NCBI GenBank assembly: GCA_029259725.1
Contig: JAJDER010000002.1
Location: forward strand, 1-46,496
Direction of reading: 5' to 3'
DNA from: Planctomycetota bacterium
Lineage (GTDB): Bacteria > Planctomycetota > B15-G4
Length of the DNA: 46,496 nt
Part shown: one piece after another, positions 28,101 to 35,068 of the stretch
Layout of the letters: each line of letters starts with the position of its first letter
Position numbering within the stretch: the first letter of the stretch is position 1
The notes under the pieces: model-generated
The model's database searches: none
The model's input: only the letters and a program-made list of their open reading frames with translations
What the model was told of the DNA's origin: nothing
Made by a program: the position numbers and the translations under genes

Positions 28101-29518
28101 TGCGCGCGGGCCTCGACCTGCAGATCTTCCTGGGTGCTGAAGTCTCCGCGGCGGGTGGGCGTGGCGGCGGAGTCGCCGGTGCAGGACAGGGCGGCGACGG
28201 AGGCGGCGGGTACATCCGATTCGAGGACTTCGCTGACTCGCTCGTCGCGAGCCTGCTCAGTTCGTTCACCGACCCTCCGCTGGCCGAGTCGGGCGTGGGG
28301 CGCATGTTCGGCGTGCCGCAGGGTGTGGGGCAGAGCCTGTTCTACGACACCAAGCTCGCGAACCCCGGTTTCACCGGCGTGACCGTCAACTACTCGGCCG
28401 ACACCGACGACGACGGCATCCTCGAGCCGTTGGCCTGGTCCTTCGACGAGAATGGCCCGAACGGTGGACCCGAGGGTTTCCTGGACCCGCCTTTCCGCAT
28501 CCGCTTCAACTCGGTCGGCACCGACAGTTCGGGCTTCCTCGACACCAGTGCCGTGACGACCTCATTCCTGCCGGCCGCTGACCTCGTCTCGTCCCGCTCC
28601 GGGCTGGTGTGGCAGCCGTCGCTCTCGATCCTGCTCTACTCCGTCTCGACAGCGACGACCCAACTGCATCGACTCGACCCGGAAGCCGGACTTGCTCCTG
28701 CCCTGCCACCCACGATCGACCTGCCGATCCTACCGGGCGTGGGCGATGACGAACTCGACATCCTGTCGATGACCGTCGGCGTGGATGACGAACTCTTCCT
28801 GCTCGAGCGTGGAACCGGTCTCGTCCACGTCATGGACCTCGACAACGGCTTGCCGCTGCGGACCATCGAGCTGCCCTCCGCGATCCAGGGTGCGATGGCG
28901 TTCGATGGTGAGAATCTCCTCATCTCGGACAACGCGTCCGATCGCCTGGTGCTGTTTCGCACTCTCGCAGACCCGCTCCTACCCGACCCGACCCAGGACT
29001 TCGCGATCACCACGCCCGAGGCCGTGTACGGCGTGATTCGTGATGGCCTCACGATGGACATCGAGTTCACCGGCATGGCGTACGACGCCGTCGACCAGGC
29101 GCTCTGGTGCGTCGACGCCATGCAGGGCCTGCTGCTCCAGGTCAGCCTCGTGCCCGGTTTCGAAGGCACCTCCACGCAGGGCAGCGAACCGGCGAGCCGG
29201 CTCGTGTCCGGCGGTGAACTGCTCGTGCCCTCCGCGGTCGCCTTCGACGGGACCACGCTCTACCTGGTCCGGGCGACGCACTCCGCGAGCGCCGTCGTGA
29301 TCGAGATCGACCCGGACGATGTGAGCCTGATGGGCTCGGACCTCGAGCTGGCGGATCCGGGCGTCGCAGTGCCCGAGGTGACCCCGACGCTGATCTCGGG
29401 CCGTCAGTTCGTCCGGTTCAACCTTGTCATCGATGGCCTGCACGAAGCGGACGGCATCAGCTTCCGCAAGGTGCGCATCGATGACGTCACGATCCACTTC
29501 GAGAACGAAGCGTTCTGA
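25175..29518 (+). CDS. Giant glycine-rich lipoprotein (1447 aa) with propeller-like C-terminal part
   Basis: A 1447-residue exported lipoprotein with lipobox LVAC (Cys28) and a GGGSPSGGNGNG tether. Residues about 45-145 form an SbsA-type Ig-like domain (GLNVGITLSFNKSVLSSSV). Glycine-rich strand-turn units occur at about 485-510 (GDVTVFGTIDVSG), 730-760 and 880-1010 (RNLRLGPTARLFANGG; LQIFLGAEVSAAGG). Residues about 1140-1390 have propeller-like repeats (MAFDGENLLISDNASDRLVL). The C-terminus (FVRFNLVIDG, then VRIDDVTIHFE) matches the other lipoproteins. A run of 11 G at 27383-27393 lies in one glycine stretch. The start could also be ATG 25193 or 25211, and no ribosome-binding site separates them. 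The gene has the architecture of the 15591 gene and is probably a paralogue. Function unknown. Confidence 0.85.
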   Translation: MRVARPMRTFLVMSRILVVLGLAFLVACGGGSPSGGNGNGPFAVTAGPNGGVISGLNVGITLSFNKSVLSSSVGPAAIQVVTVDDPSGSSTIPAGIVASVDYVVSASKIVIQPTLEFDASNVIYGFVAGALYEVSFANPFTGSALKSATGETLTNTGETYFFRTPDKAFDSQPGYPIATAFLVDDVSGVVLPAMITDDNGDGFSLDEALGHFGNPTLVKATQPPTSVPIAPVRPILVGFEDAVLPNSVLNVIDQTSPSISLLLNSVPAPGFVPKTVPVKVSLFHQQPDLTLVLIEPQYQAYPPGGFLFLEIDGTIQDLACNSKASVTGSGTPELFAQIGVVGVDPPEVDPLVELFDDKAQEDAANTSADWDGAFPGRLGPVLGGGTGADGPLVLDVNATASNPGSNVTPSEALIDFTARTLRLPVVEQVATGIFEPRAWDFTSIDIGQGWTVSVLTDRDGDGLVDPNEFLVQSAGHPLDGQGASLILRAAGDVTVFGTIDVSGDDAPTVVRPDDFLDPAYDDYFGQGGRGAEATSAAGDGGDGGDVLLLREDGTVAFALKSPAAIPPFFAADPRLRGVTGRSSILTPTSIVDPDTNLGALLDPEFNPLGDPGLFALLQAGHLRLQPNVGIGSQILGNSGTANQSIDENHPTFTVESVTVSLGVSTINVTTDKGDLDQVSGNVGTDYAPIAAAGDSYLLGRFQGFDGTDVAPLARGGAGAEPYLVVNALAITTPGGGGGGGGAVAPGGDGEDGGPESDIFVNQRSNSGGISLDESPGAQGGKGTIRGLGRAGVDTESSSTIDLVVQFQGRDLAELTGGELVGSLMLPNSDTDGWLFEITDFDGVSFTLARIQLDEIDIGLNDGPGAGGPGLIPGMDYGFTLLPSLDIGGGGGGASGASVTGTINSSPSSLPEVAPGAAGGAGGGGLVLESARNLRLGPTARLFANGGDGGVVFDPQVSSSSNGFAGGGGGGGGNIVVRAGLDLQIFLGAEVSAAGGRGGGVAGAGQGGDGGGGYIRFEDFADSLVASLLSSFTDPPLAESGVGRMFGVPQGVGQSLFYDTKLANPGFTGVTVNYSADTDDDGILEPLAWSFDENGPNGGPEGFLDPPFRIRFNSVGTDSSGFLDTSAVTTSFLPAADLVSSRSGLVWQPSLSILLYSVSTATTQLHRLDPEAGLAPALPPTIDLPILPGVGDDELDILSMTVGVDDELFLLERGTGLVHVMDLDNGLPLRTIELPSAIQGAMAFDGENLLISDNASDRLVLFRTLADPLLPDPTQDFAITTPEAVYGVIRDGLTMDIEFTGMAYDAVDQALWCVDAMQGLLLQVSLVPGFEGTSTQGSEPASRLVSGGELLVPSAVAFDGTTLYLVRATHSASAVVIEIDPDDVSLMGSDLELADPGVAVPEVTPTLISGRQFVRFNLVIDGLHEADGISFRKVRIDDVTIHFENEAF
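27383..27393 (+). repeat. Homopolymer of 11 G within the lipoprotein gene
   Basis: Eleven consecutive G bases encode part of a polyglycine stretch. Other glycine runs nearby use mixed GGC/GGT codons; the next longest G run I noted is 8, at 20166-20173 in the other giant lipoprotein gene. Slippage here would shift the reading frame. Confidence 0.9.
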
Positions 29519-30792
29519 GCACGTTCGAACTCGTTGTTCGCGGAGCCCTGACGGGGGACGGGAGGATCGTCGCGCCGGCGCGCTGGTCTGTGCGTGAAGG
29601 GCGCACCGTCGCCCTGGAGGCATGTGGCTCGGAGGACGACGGCCGTCTGGTCGACCTCGTCCTGCTGCCGGGACTCGTCAACGCTCACTCGCACCTGGAT
29701 CTCGCGGGAAGTGACGCGCTCGATGCGGCCGGGACGTTTCCGGACTGGCTCCTTCGCGTGGGGGGCGCGCGCAACGACGGGCGCGATCTCGAGACGGCTT
29801 CGGCCCTCGAGGCCCGCGCCCTCGCGTCTCGCGGTGTCGTGGACATCGGCGACATCGATGCGACGGGTGGACTCGCGACGCGTGGTCGTCGCCTGGCGGG
29901 CATGCGCGGGCGTGCGTACATCGAGGTCGTGGGTGTGGATCGTGCCACAGCGAGGCGCCGTCTCGCGGGAGCCGTGGCACTCGCGGACAAGCTCGGCGGA
30001 GGCGCGGCCGAAGTCGGGCTCTCACCCCATGCGCCCTATTCCGTCGACACGGGCGTGGTCGAAGAAGTCGCGCGGGCCGCGGCACAGCGCGGCCTACCGC
30101 TCGCCATGCACCTCGCCGAGAGCCGGGAGGAGACCCGCTATCTCGAGCACGGAGACGGCCCCTTCACCGACTTCCTGGATGCGATCGGACACGGGCGCCC
30201 CTTCGCACAGCCTCCCGGTGTCCGGCCGATCGAGTACGCCGAAGCCACCGGGTTGCTGAGCCGCGGTTGCCTCGTGATCCACGGCAACGATCTCTCCGAT
30301 GACGACATCGGCCGGCTCGCGAGCCACCAGAGCGCCGTCGTCTACTGCCACGGGACCCACACGCACTTCGACCGGCCTGTGCACCGCTGGCTCGAGTTGC
30401 GTCGGGAAGGCGTCGAGGTTGCACTCGGCACCGATTCCGGTGCGTCCAACCAGGGCGTTGACCTGTATCGCGAAGTCGGTCGCATCCTGGAGGATCGTGC
30501 CGACATCGACCCGCTCGAGGTCCTGCGCGCGGCGACGCTCGGCGGTCTCGGCGCGCTCGGACGTGACCTCGGCAGTGCGACGTTTCGTCCCGGATCCCGG
30601 GCGGACGGCGTCCTCGTCGGACCTCGTGACCACGAGGTCGCGAACGAAGACCCCGCGGCCCTGGTCGCCTGGGCCTTCTCGAGCTCCGCGACACCGCGCG
30701 TCACGCTTCACCGGGGCCTGCCCGTGTTCTCGCCAGAGTCGGATCACGGCGCGCCGCCCGCGCTCCTTGACACCCTTCAGGGCCACGGCTAG
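29515..30792 (+). CDS. Amidohydrolase, nucleoside/cytosine-deaminase-like, probable CTG start
   Basis: About 425 residues. A metal-dependent amidohydrolase of the MtaD/SsnA/TrzA type: NAHSHLDL (H58, H60), SPHAPYSV, AMHLAES, CLVIHGNDLSDDDI and VALGTDSGASN supply the metal and substrate ligands. Substrate unknown; deamination or hydrolysis of a heterocycle is likely. The first standard start, GTG 29590, would cut off the N-terminal beta-sandwich strand. Upstream codons in frame read TFELVVRGALTGDGRIVAPA, as expected for the family, and the only suitable initiator is CTG 29515, overlapping the previous TGA as CTGA. The TAG stop doubles as the -10 of the next gene. Confidence 0.82.
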   Translation: MSTFELVVRGALTGDGRIVAPARWSVREGRTVALEACGSEDDGRLVDLVLLPGLVNAHSHLDLAGSDALDAAGTFPDWLLRVGGARNDGRDLETASALEARALASRGVVDIGDIDATGGLATRGRRLAGMRGRAYIEVVGVDRATARRRLAGAVALADKLGGGAAEVGLSPHAPYSVDTGVVEEVARAAAQRGLPLAMHLAESREETRYLEHGDGPFTDFLDAIGHGRPFAQPPGVRPIEYAEATGLLSRGCLVIHGNDLSDDDIGRLASHQSAVVYCHGTHTHFDRPVHRWLELRREGVEVALGTDSGASNQGVDLYREVGRILEDRADIDPLEVLRAATLGGLGALGRDLGSATFRPGSRADGVLVGPRDHEVANEDPAALVAWAFSSSATPRVTLHRGLPVFSPESDHGAPPALLDTLQGHG

Positions 30793-30795
30793 GGT
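30767..30795 (+). promoter_or_regulatory. Strong promoter of the leaderless DHH phosphoesterase gene
   Basis: TTGACA (30767-30772), 17-base spacer, TAGGGT (30790-30795), then 6 bases to ATG 30802. The -35 is a perfect sigma-70-type match and lies inside the amidohydrolase gene; the -10 begins with that gene's TAG stop. The same two hexamers with the same spacing recur at 46034-46062. Confidence 0.75.
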
Positions 30796-30801
30796 CGCCC
30801 C

Positions 30802-31800
30802 ATGCCCGTGGCCACCTCGGTCTTCGACGCGTTGCGCGAGCTGCTGGCCGGCGCCGAAAGGGTCGTGGTCAGCGGTCACGAGCAGGCCGACGGTGACGCT
30901 GTCGGCGCGACAGCCGCCCTGCGCCGCCACCTCGAACTCGAGGGCTGCACGGTCACCGCGCTGCTGCAGGAACCCCTGAGCCCGCGCTACGGCTTCATGG
31001 AATTCGTCCGCCATTACGAGGTCTATGATCCCGATCGGCACGATGCCCTGATCCGGGCCGCGGACGTCTTCGTCATGTGCGACCTCTCCAGCCTCGGCCG
31101 TCTCGGCCGACTCCAGACCGCTGTGGAGGCTTCCGAGGCGGCCACGGTCTGCGTGGATCACCACCCGTGCGAGGACGGCGGACCGGCCTCGCTCAACGTG
31201 CTCGACCCCGATGCCCGCGCCACGGGCCAGGTCATCTGGAACTACATCGATCACGTCGGAGGACGTGTCGATCGCGAGATCGCCGAGTCCGTGTTCGTTT
31301 CACTGTGTACGGACACAGGCTGGTTTCGATACCCCAACACGGACGCGGGTGTGATGAAGCTGGCCGCACAGCTCGCCGACTACCGGCTGGACCTCCCCGA
31401 GATCTACCGCGCGATCTACCAGTCGAACAGCGCGCCGATGGTACGCCTGCTCGGCCACGTGGCGCGATCGATGAACGAGGAGCGGGACGGTCGCTTGGTG
31501 TGGGCCTTCATCCGCCGCGCGTTCATGCAGGAGCTGGGCGTCGCGCGCTACGACGCGGATCCGATCCTGGACGTGCTGCGCTCGAGCGGCCAGGTGGAGC
31601 TGGTCGGACTCTTCACCGAGCGCGAGGATGGGTCGGTCAGCGTGAGCTTGCGCTCGCGCGGGACGCCGGACGTCAACCTCATCGCGCGGCAGTACGGGGG
31701 TGGCGGCCATGTCTACGCGGCCGGAACCGTTCTCGCCAACGAGGACGCGGTGAAGGACATGGTCTCGACGCTCCGCCACGCCGTGGGCGGGGATGCCTGA
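30802..31800 (+). CDS. nrnA: DHH/DHHA1 phosphoesterase, NrnA-like oligoribonuclease / pAp phosphatase
   Basis: A 332-residue DHH-family phosphoesterase. Motif I is SGHEQADGDAVG (H26, D30, D32), the DHH motif is VDHHPCEDGG (from about residue 119), and the C-terminal DHHA1 nucleic-acid-binding domain has GGGGHVYAAG. NrnA-type enzymes degrade nanoRNAs and dephosphorylate 3'-phosphoadenosine 5'-phosphate. Length and motif order fit NrnA rather than RecJ. The gene has its own leaderless-type promoter and is followed 3 bases after its stop by a calcineurin-like phosphoesterase gene, probably in the same operon. Confidence 0.9.
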   Translation: MPVATSVFDALRELLAGAERVVVSGHEQADGDAVGATAALRRHLELEGCTVTALLQEPLSPRYGFMEFVRHYEVYDPDRHDALIRAADVFVMCDLSSLGRLGRLQTAVEASEAATVCVDHHPCEDGGPASLNVLDPDARATGQVIWNYIDHVGGRVDREIAESVFVSLCTDTGWFRYPNTDAGVMKLAAQLADYRLDLPEIYRAIYQSNSAPMVRLLGHVARSMNEERDGRLVWAFIRRAFMQELGVARYDADPILDVLRSSGQVELVGLFTEREDGSVSVSLRSRGTPDVNLIARQYGGGGHVYAAGTVLANEDAVKDMVSTLRHAVGGDA

Positions 31801-31803
31801 GCC

Positions 31804-32562
31804 ATGTCGCGCTTCGCGATCATCTCCGACCTGCACAGCAACATCGAGGCGCTCACCGCGGTGCTCGCGCGCCTCTCTCGCGAGAAAGTGGACCGCATCC
31901 TGTGCCTCGGAGACGTGGTCGGCTACGGCCCTGATCCTGAGCGCTGCATCGACCTCGTGGTCGAGAACTGCGAACTCACCATCTGCGGCAACCACGACGA
32001 AGCGCTGATGCGCGGGGCGCACGACTTCAACCCCGTGGCCCGCCAGGTCATCGAGTACAACCGCCGCATGCTCAAGCCCGGTTTCATCGCCGGGGCGGCG
32101 AAACGGGCGCGTTGGCGCTTCATCGAGAACCTGCCCGTCTCGCACCGCGAAGGCGACGCGCTGCTCGTCCACGGGTCGCCGCGCGACCCGGTGCACGAGT
32201 ACATCATGAAGACCGACGTGATCTTCATCCCCGACAAGATCCGCGACGTCTTCGCGCACTTCGAGGGGCTCTGCTTCGTCGGCCACACCCACTTCCCGGG
32301 CGTGTTCACGGAGGACCTGCGCTTCCGTGACCCGAGCCAGCTCGACTACCACTACGAGTGGGACGGCGAGAAGGCCATCGTCAACGTGGGCTCGGTGGGC
32401 CAGCCGCGCGACGGCGACCCCCGAGCGTCGTGCGTGATCGTCGAGGACGGGCTGGTGCGTTTCCTGCGCACCGACTACGACATCGCGATGGTGCAGAAGA
32501 AGATCTACGAGAACCCGAACATCCCCGACCTGTGCGCCGCTCGGCTCGAGATCGGGAAGTGA
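31804..32562 (+). CDS. Calcineurin-like metallophosphoesterase (YfcE/ApaH-like)
   Basis: A 252-residue metallophosphoesterase with the complete dimetal site: ISDLHSN (D9, H11), LGDVVGYGPDP, GNHDEAL, VHGSPRDP and GHTHFPGVF. The family includes phosphodiesterases and diadenosine polyphosphatases; the substrate here is not predictable. No signal peptide, so it should be cytoplasmic. It starts 3 bases after the DHH gene and precedes proline dehydrogenase by 16 bases, so it is probably in one transcript with both. Confidence 0.9.
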   Translation: MSRFAIISDLHSNIEALTAVLARLSREKVDRILCLGDVVGYGPDPERCIDLVVENCELTICGNHDEALMRGAHDFNPVARQVIEYNRRMLKPGFIAGAAKRARWRFIENLPVSHREGDALLVHGSPRDPVHEYIMKTDVIFIPDKIRDVFAHFEGLCFVGHTHFPGVFTEDLRFRDPSQLDYHYEWDGEKAIVNVGSVGQPRDGDPRASCVIVEDGLVRFLRTDYDIAMVQKKIYENPNIPDLCAARLEIGK

Positions 32563-32578
32563 AGCGGGTCGCGCTGCG

Positions 32579-33499
32579 ATGAGCCTGTTGGATCGACTGG
32601 TGTTCGCGGGCGTGTCCGTGATGCCCCGTCGACTCATGTGGTCGGTGGCCCGCCGGTATGTCGCCGGGGCCGAGCTCGAACAGGCCCTCGAGCGGATCCG
32701 TGGGCTGGTCGAGAACGGCTTCGGGACGATTCTCGACGTGCTCGGAGAGGACGTCTCCGAGCGCGCCGGTGCCCAAGCCGCCGCCGCCGAGTACCGCCGC
32801 GCGCTCGCGGGCCTGTCCGGCGTGGATCCCACCTGCGCCGTCTCGGTGAAGCCGACGCATCTGGGACTGAACCTCGACCTCGATCTCTGCGCCGAGCTGC
32901 TCGCGGATCTCGCGTCGCGTTCCGCCGCGGACGGCCGCCGCCTGCGCTTCGAGATGGAAGACCATCCGACGATCGACGGGACCCTCGAGGTCTTCTCGCG
33001 GTTGCGTCCCGAGCACCCGGGCCTCGGCTGCGTCCTGCAGTCCCGCCTGTTCCGCACGGCCGACGATGTCGAGCGCTTGCTGGCGGCTGACCTGCCGCTC
33101 GACGTCCGCCTGGTGAAGGGCATCTACCTGGAACCCGCGGAGGTCGCTTGGACGGAGGCCCAGGAGATCTCGGATAGCTATGTCCGGCTGGCGACGCGCC
33201 TGCTCGACGGGGGCGCACGCGTGGCCCTCGCGACGCACGACGGGGACGTGGCCGCGGCCTGCATCCAGCTGCTCGAGGAACGTGGTCTGGTGGTCGGCCC
33301 GGCCGAGACACGGGGCTACGAGTTCGAGTGCCTGATGGGCGTGCGCGAGGACTTCGCCGCGTCCCTGCGCGATCAGGGTCACCCGGTCCGCGTCTACGTG
33401 CCCTACGGCCAGGACTGGCACGCCTACTCGGTGCGGCGGCTGCGCAAGAACCCGCAGATCGCCCGGCACATCATGCGCGCCGTGTTGCGCGGCGGCTGA
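32579..33499 (+). CDS. Proline dehydrogenase
   Basis: A 306-residue single-domain FAD-dependent proline dehydrogenase, oxidising proline to pyrroline-5-carboxylate. Features include VSVKPTHLGL (flavin/substrate strand), FEMEDHPTIDGTL, VRLVKGIYLEP, ATHDGD, YEFECLMGVRED and the C-terminal VYVPYGQDWHAYSVRRLRKN. It is the short monofunctional type; the partner P5C dehydrogenase is not nearby. It ends 8 bases before the convergent membrane glycosyltransferase gene. Confidence 0.93.
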   Translation: MSLLDRLVFAGVSVMPRRLMWSVARRYVAGAELEQALERIRGLVENGFGTILDVLGEDVSERAGAQAAAAEYRRALAGLSGVDPTCAVSVKPTHLGLNLDLDLCAELLADLASRSAADGRRLRFEMEDHPTIDGTLEVFSRLRPEHPGLGCVLQSRLFRTADDVERLLAADLPLDVRLVKGIYLEPAEVAWTEAQEISDSYVRLATRLLDGGARVALATHDGDVAAACIQLLEERGLVVGPAETRGYEFECLMGVREDFAASLRDQGHPVRVYVPYGQDWHAYSVRRLRKNPQIARHIMRAVLRGG

Positions 33500-33507
33500 G
33501 CGGCGGC

Positions 33508-34950
33508 TCAGTCACCGACGGGCAGCTCGCGGAACACGAACCCGCCGCGGGTCTCTCCCGGACCGAGGGACTCGACCCACGTCGGGGCGGGCTCGCCAGC
33601 GGGAACGACCACCAGGACCGGGGCGTCGTGCGCCCCGACAAGGGCCGCATAGGACGCTGCCACCTGGCGTGCGCTGCGCGCGTCGGTCACGCTGAACGCC
33701 ACGACATGCCGCGCCGCGCGCTGCAGGAACACCAGCGGCACACCCCCCGGGAAGACGTGGACGCTCTCGGTGTCGGTCACGGCCGCGAAGGCCGTGGCGC
33801 GATCGACCTGGCTGGTGCGGCGCCGGACATCGTACTCGTCGACCGCTTGCAGCGCGGAGACCGCGAGCACGACGGCAGCCAGCCCGAGACCGAGTCTCCG
33901 GCGGCCGGGACCCGCGCCGACGGGAACCAGGGCTGCCGCGGATCCCACGGCGACGAACGGGGCGAGCAGCAGCCAGAAGTGTTCGTGTCCCGTGGCGTGT
34001 TGCGCGAAGACGACGACGTTGGCGAGCCCTGATCCCGCCAGGAGCACGAGCGGTCGGCGAATCGCCCGAGTCGTGAGCACGAGTCCGATCGGAGCGAGCA
34101 GCAGGCCCACGCCGTAGAGCGTCGGCAGGTCCACCGCGGCTGCCCGCACCCACGCGGCCGCGGAGAATGCCGGCGACAGCGCCGTGGTGCCGAGAGCCTG
34201 CCCGAGCGTCTCGGCAAGCGATGCCGGCGCTCGCGCGCGATGCAGCACCGCGAGCGAGACGAGCACGAGCGAAGCACCACCGACAGCGCGCCACCAACGC
34301 CCGCGAGGACTCCTGATCCACGCCAGCGCCAAGGGCCAGAGCGCCCCGATGTCGAGCAGCGCGGCCAGGGCGCCGGCTGCCAGTGGGGCTCCTCGGGAGA
34401 GCACCAGGGCGCGGACCAGCAAGAGCAGGCCCGGCACGGCGGCGGTCTCGTAGTTCACCAGGAGTCCGTGATGATGCCCGGCCGGGAGGCCGAGCAGGAG
34501 CAGCCCGGCGACGAGGCCGGCCGTGCGCCCCGACAGCCTCGCGAGCAGGTCCGCCGCCAGCAGCGCCGCAGCGAGAGTCAGCAGCAGCGCCACGATCCGC
34601 GCTCCGGTCTCCACCTCGGGCGCGATCCGTCCCGAGAGCTGGACCAACCAGGCCAGACCGGGCGGATGGTGCGTGTAGAAGATGGCCTCGTCCACGACGG
34701 ACGGAGCGACCGGGTTGACCACGGGAACGCCCCAGGTCTGTGACCAGCCGAGGGCCTCGGCATTGCGCGCGAACAGGGCGAACATGGCGCCGCAGTTGCC
34801 GCTCTGCCCATCGGTGAACGGTCCGGCCAGCTGCCCGACGTGCAGCAGGAAGGCGGCGACGACGAGGAGCCCGGCCGCCAGGGCTCCGAGTGATCGCCCC
34901 GGGGAGTCGCTGCCGGGGGTGGATCTCCGCTCCTCGATGTGCGCCACCAT
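33508..34950 (-). CDS. GT-C type membrane glycosyltransferase (GT39/ArnT-like)
   Basis: A 480-residue polytopic membrane protein with roughly ten hydrophobic segments and a soluble C-terminal tail. The FYTHHPPGLAWLV segment in the first large external loop, after an early Asp-containing loop (LAGPFTDGQSGN), resembles lipid-linked-sugar GT39/PMT family enzymes that use polyprenyl-phosphate sugars. Such enzymes glycosylate envelope polymers or proteins. The start is ATG 34950. It is divergent from the phosphohexomutase gene at 35069, consistent with a shared sugar pathway. The specific donor and acceptor are unknown. Confidence 0.75.
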   Translation of the reverse strand: MVAHIEERRSTPGSDSPGRSLGALAAGLLVVAAFLLHVGQLAGPFTDGQSGNCGAMFALFARNAEALGWSQTWGVPVVNPVAPSVVDEAIFYTHHPPGLAWLVQLSGRIAPEVETGARIVALLLTLAAALLAADLLARLSGRTAGLVAGLLLLGLPAGHHHGLLVNYETAAVPGLLLLVRALVLSRGAPLAAGALAALLDIGALWPLALAWIRSPRGRWWRAVGGASLVLVSLAVLHRARAPASLAETLGQALGTTALSPAFSAAAWVRAAAVDLPTLYGVGLLLAPIGLVLTTRAIRRPLVLLAGSGLANVVVFAQHATGHEHFWLLLAPFVAVGSAAALVPVGAGPGRRRLGLGLAAVVLAVSALQAVDEYDVRRRTSQVDRATAFAAVTDTESVHVFPGGVPLVFLQRAARHVVAFSVTDARSARQVAASYAALVGAHDAPVLVVVPAGEPAPTWVESLGPGETRGGFVFRELPVGD

Positions 34951-35068
34951 TCGGCCAGCATGACGGAAGCTCCACGGCGTGCAAGGTTGACTCGGCCCTC
35001 GTGCCCTCCACACTGGGTTCTCCAGCGGGCGGGCCACCGGGAGCCCGTCCGGATCCGCGGAGGTCCCC

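Noticed and set aside
34987..35015. TTGACT upstream of the phosphohexomutase as a promoter
   Set aside because: No TAGRNT or TANNNT hexamer occurs at 16-18 bases; the nearest candidate is CACACT.
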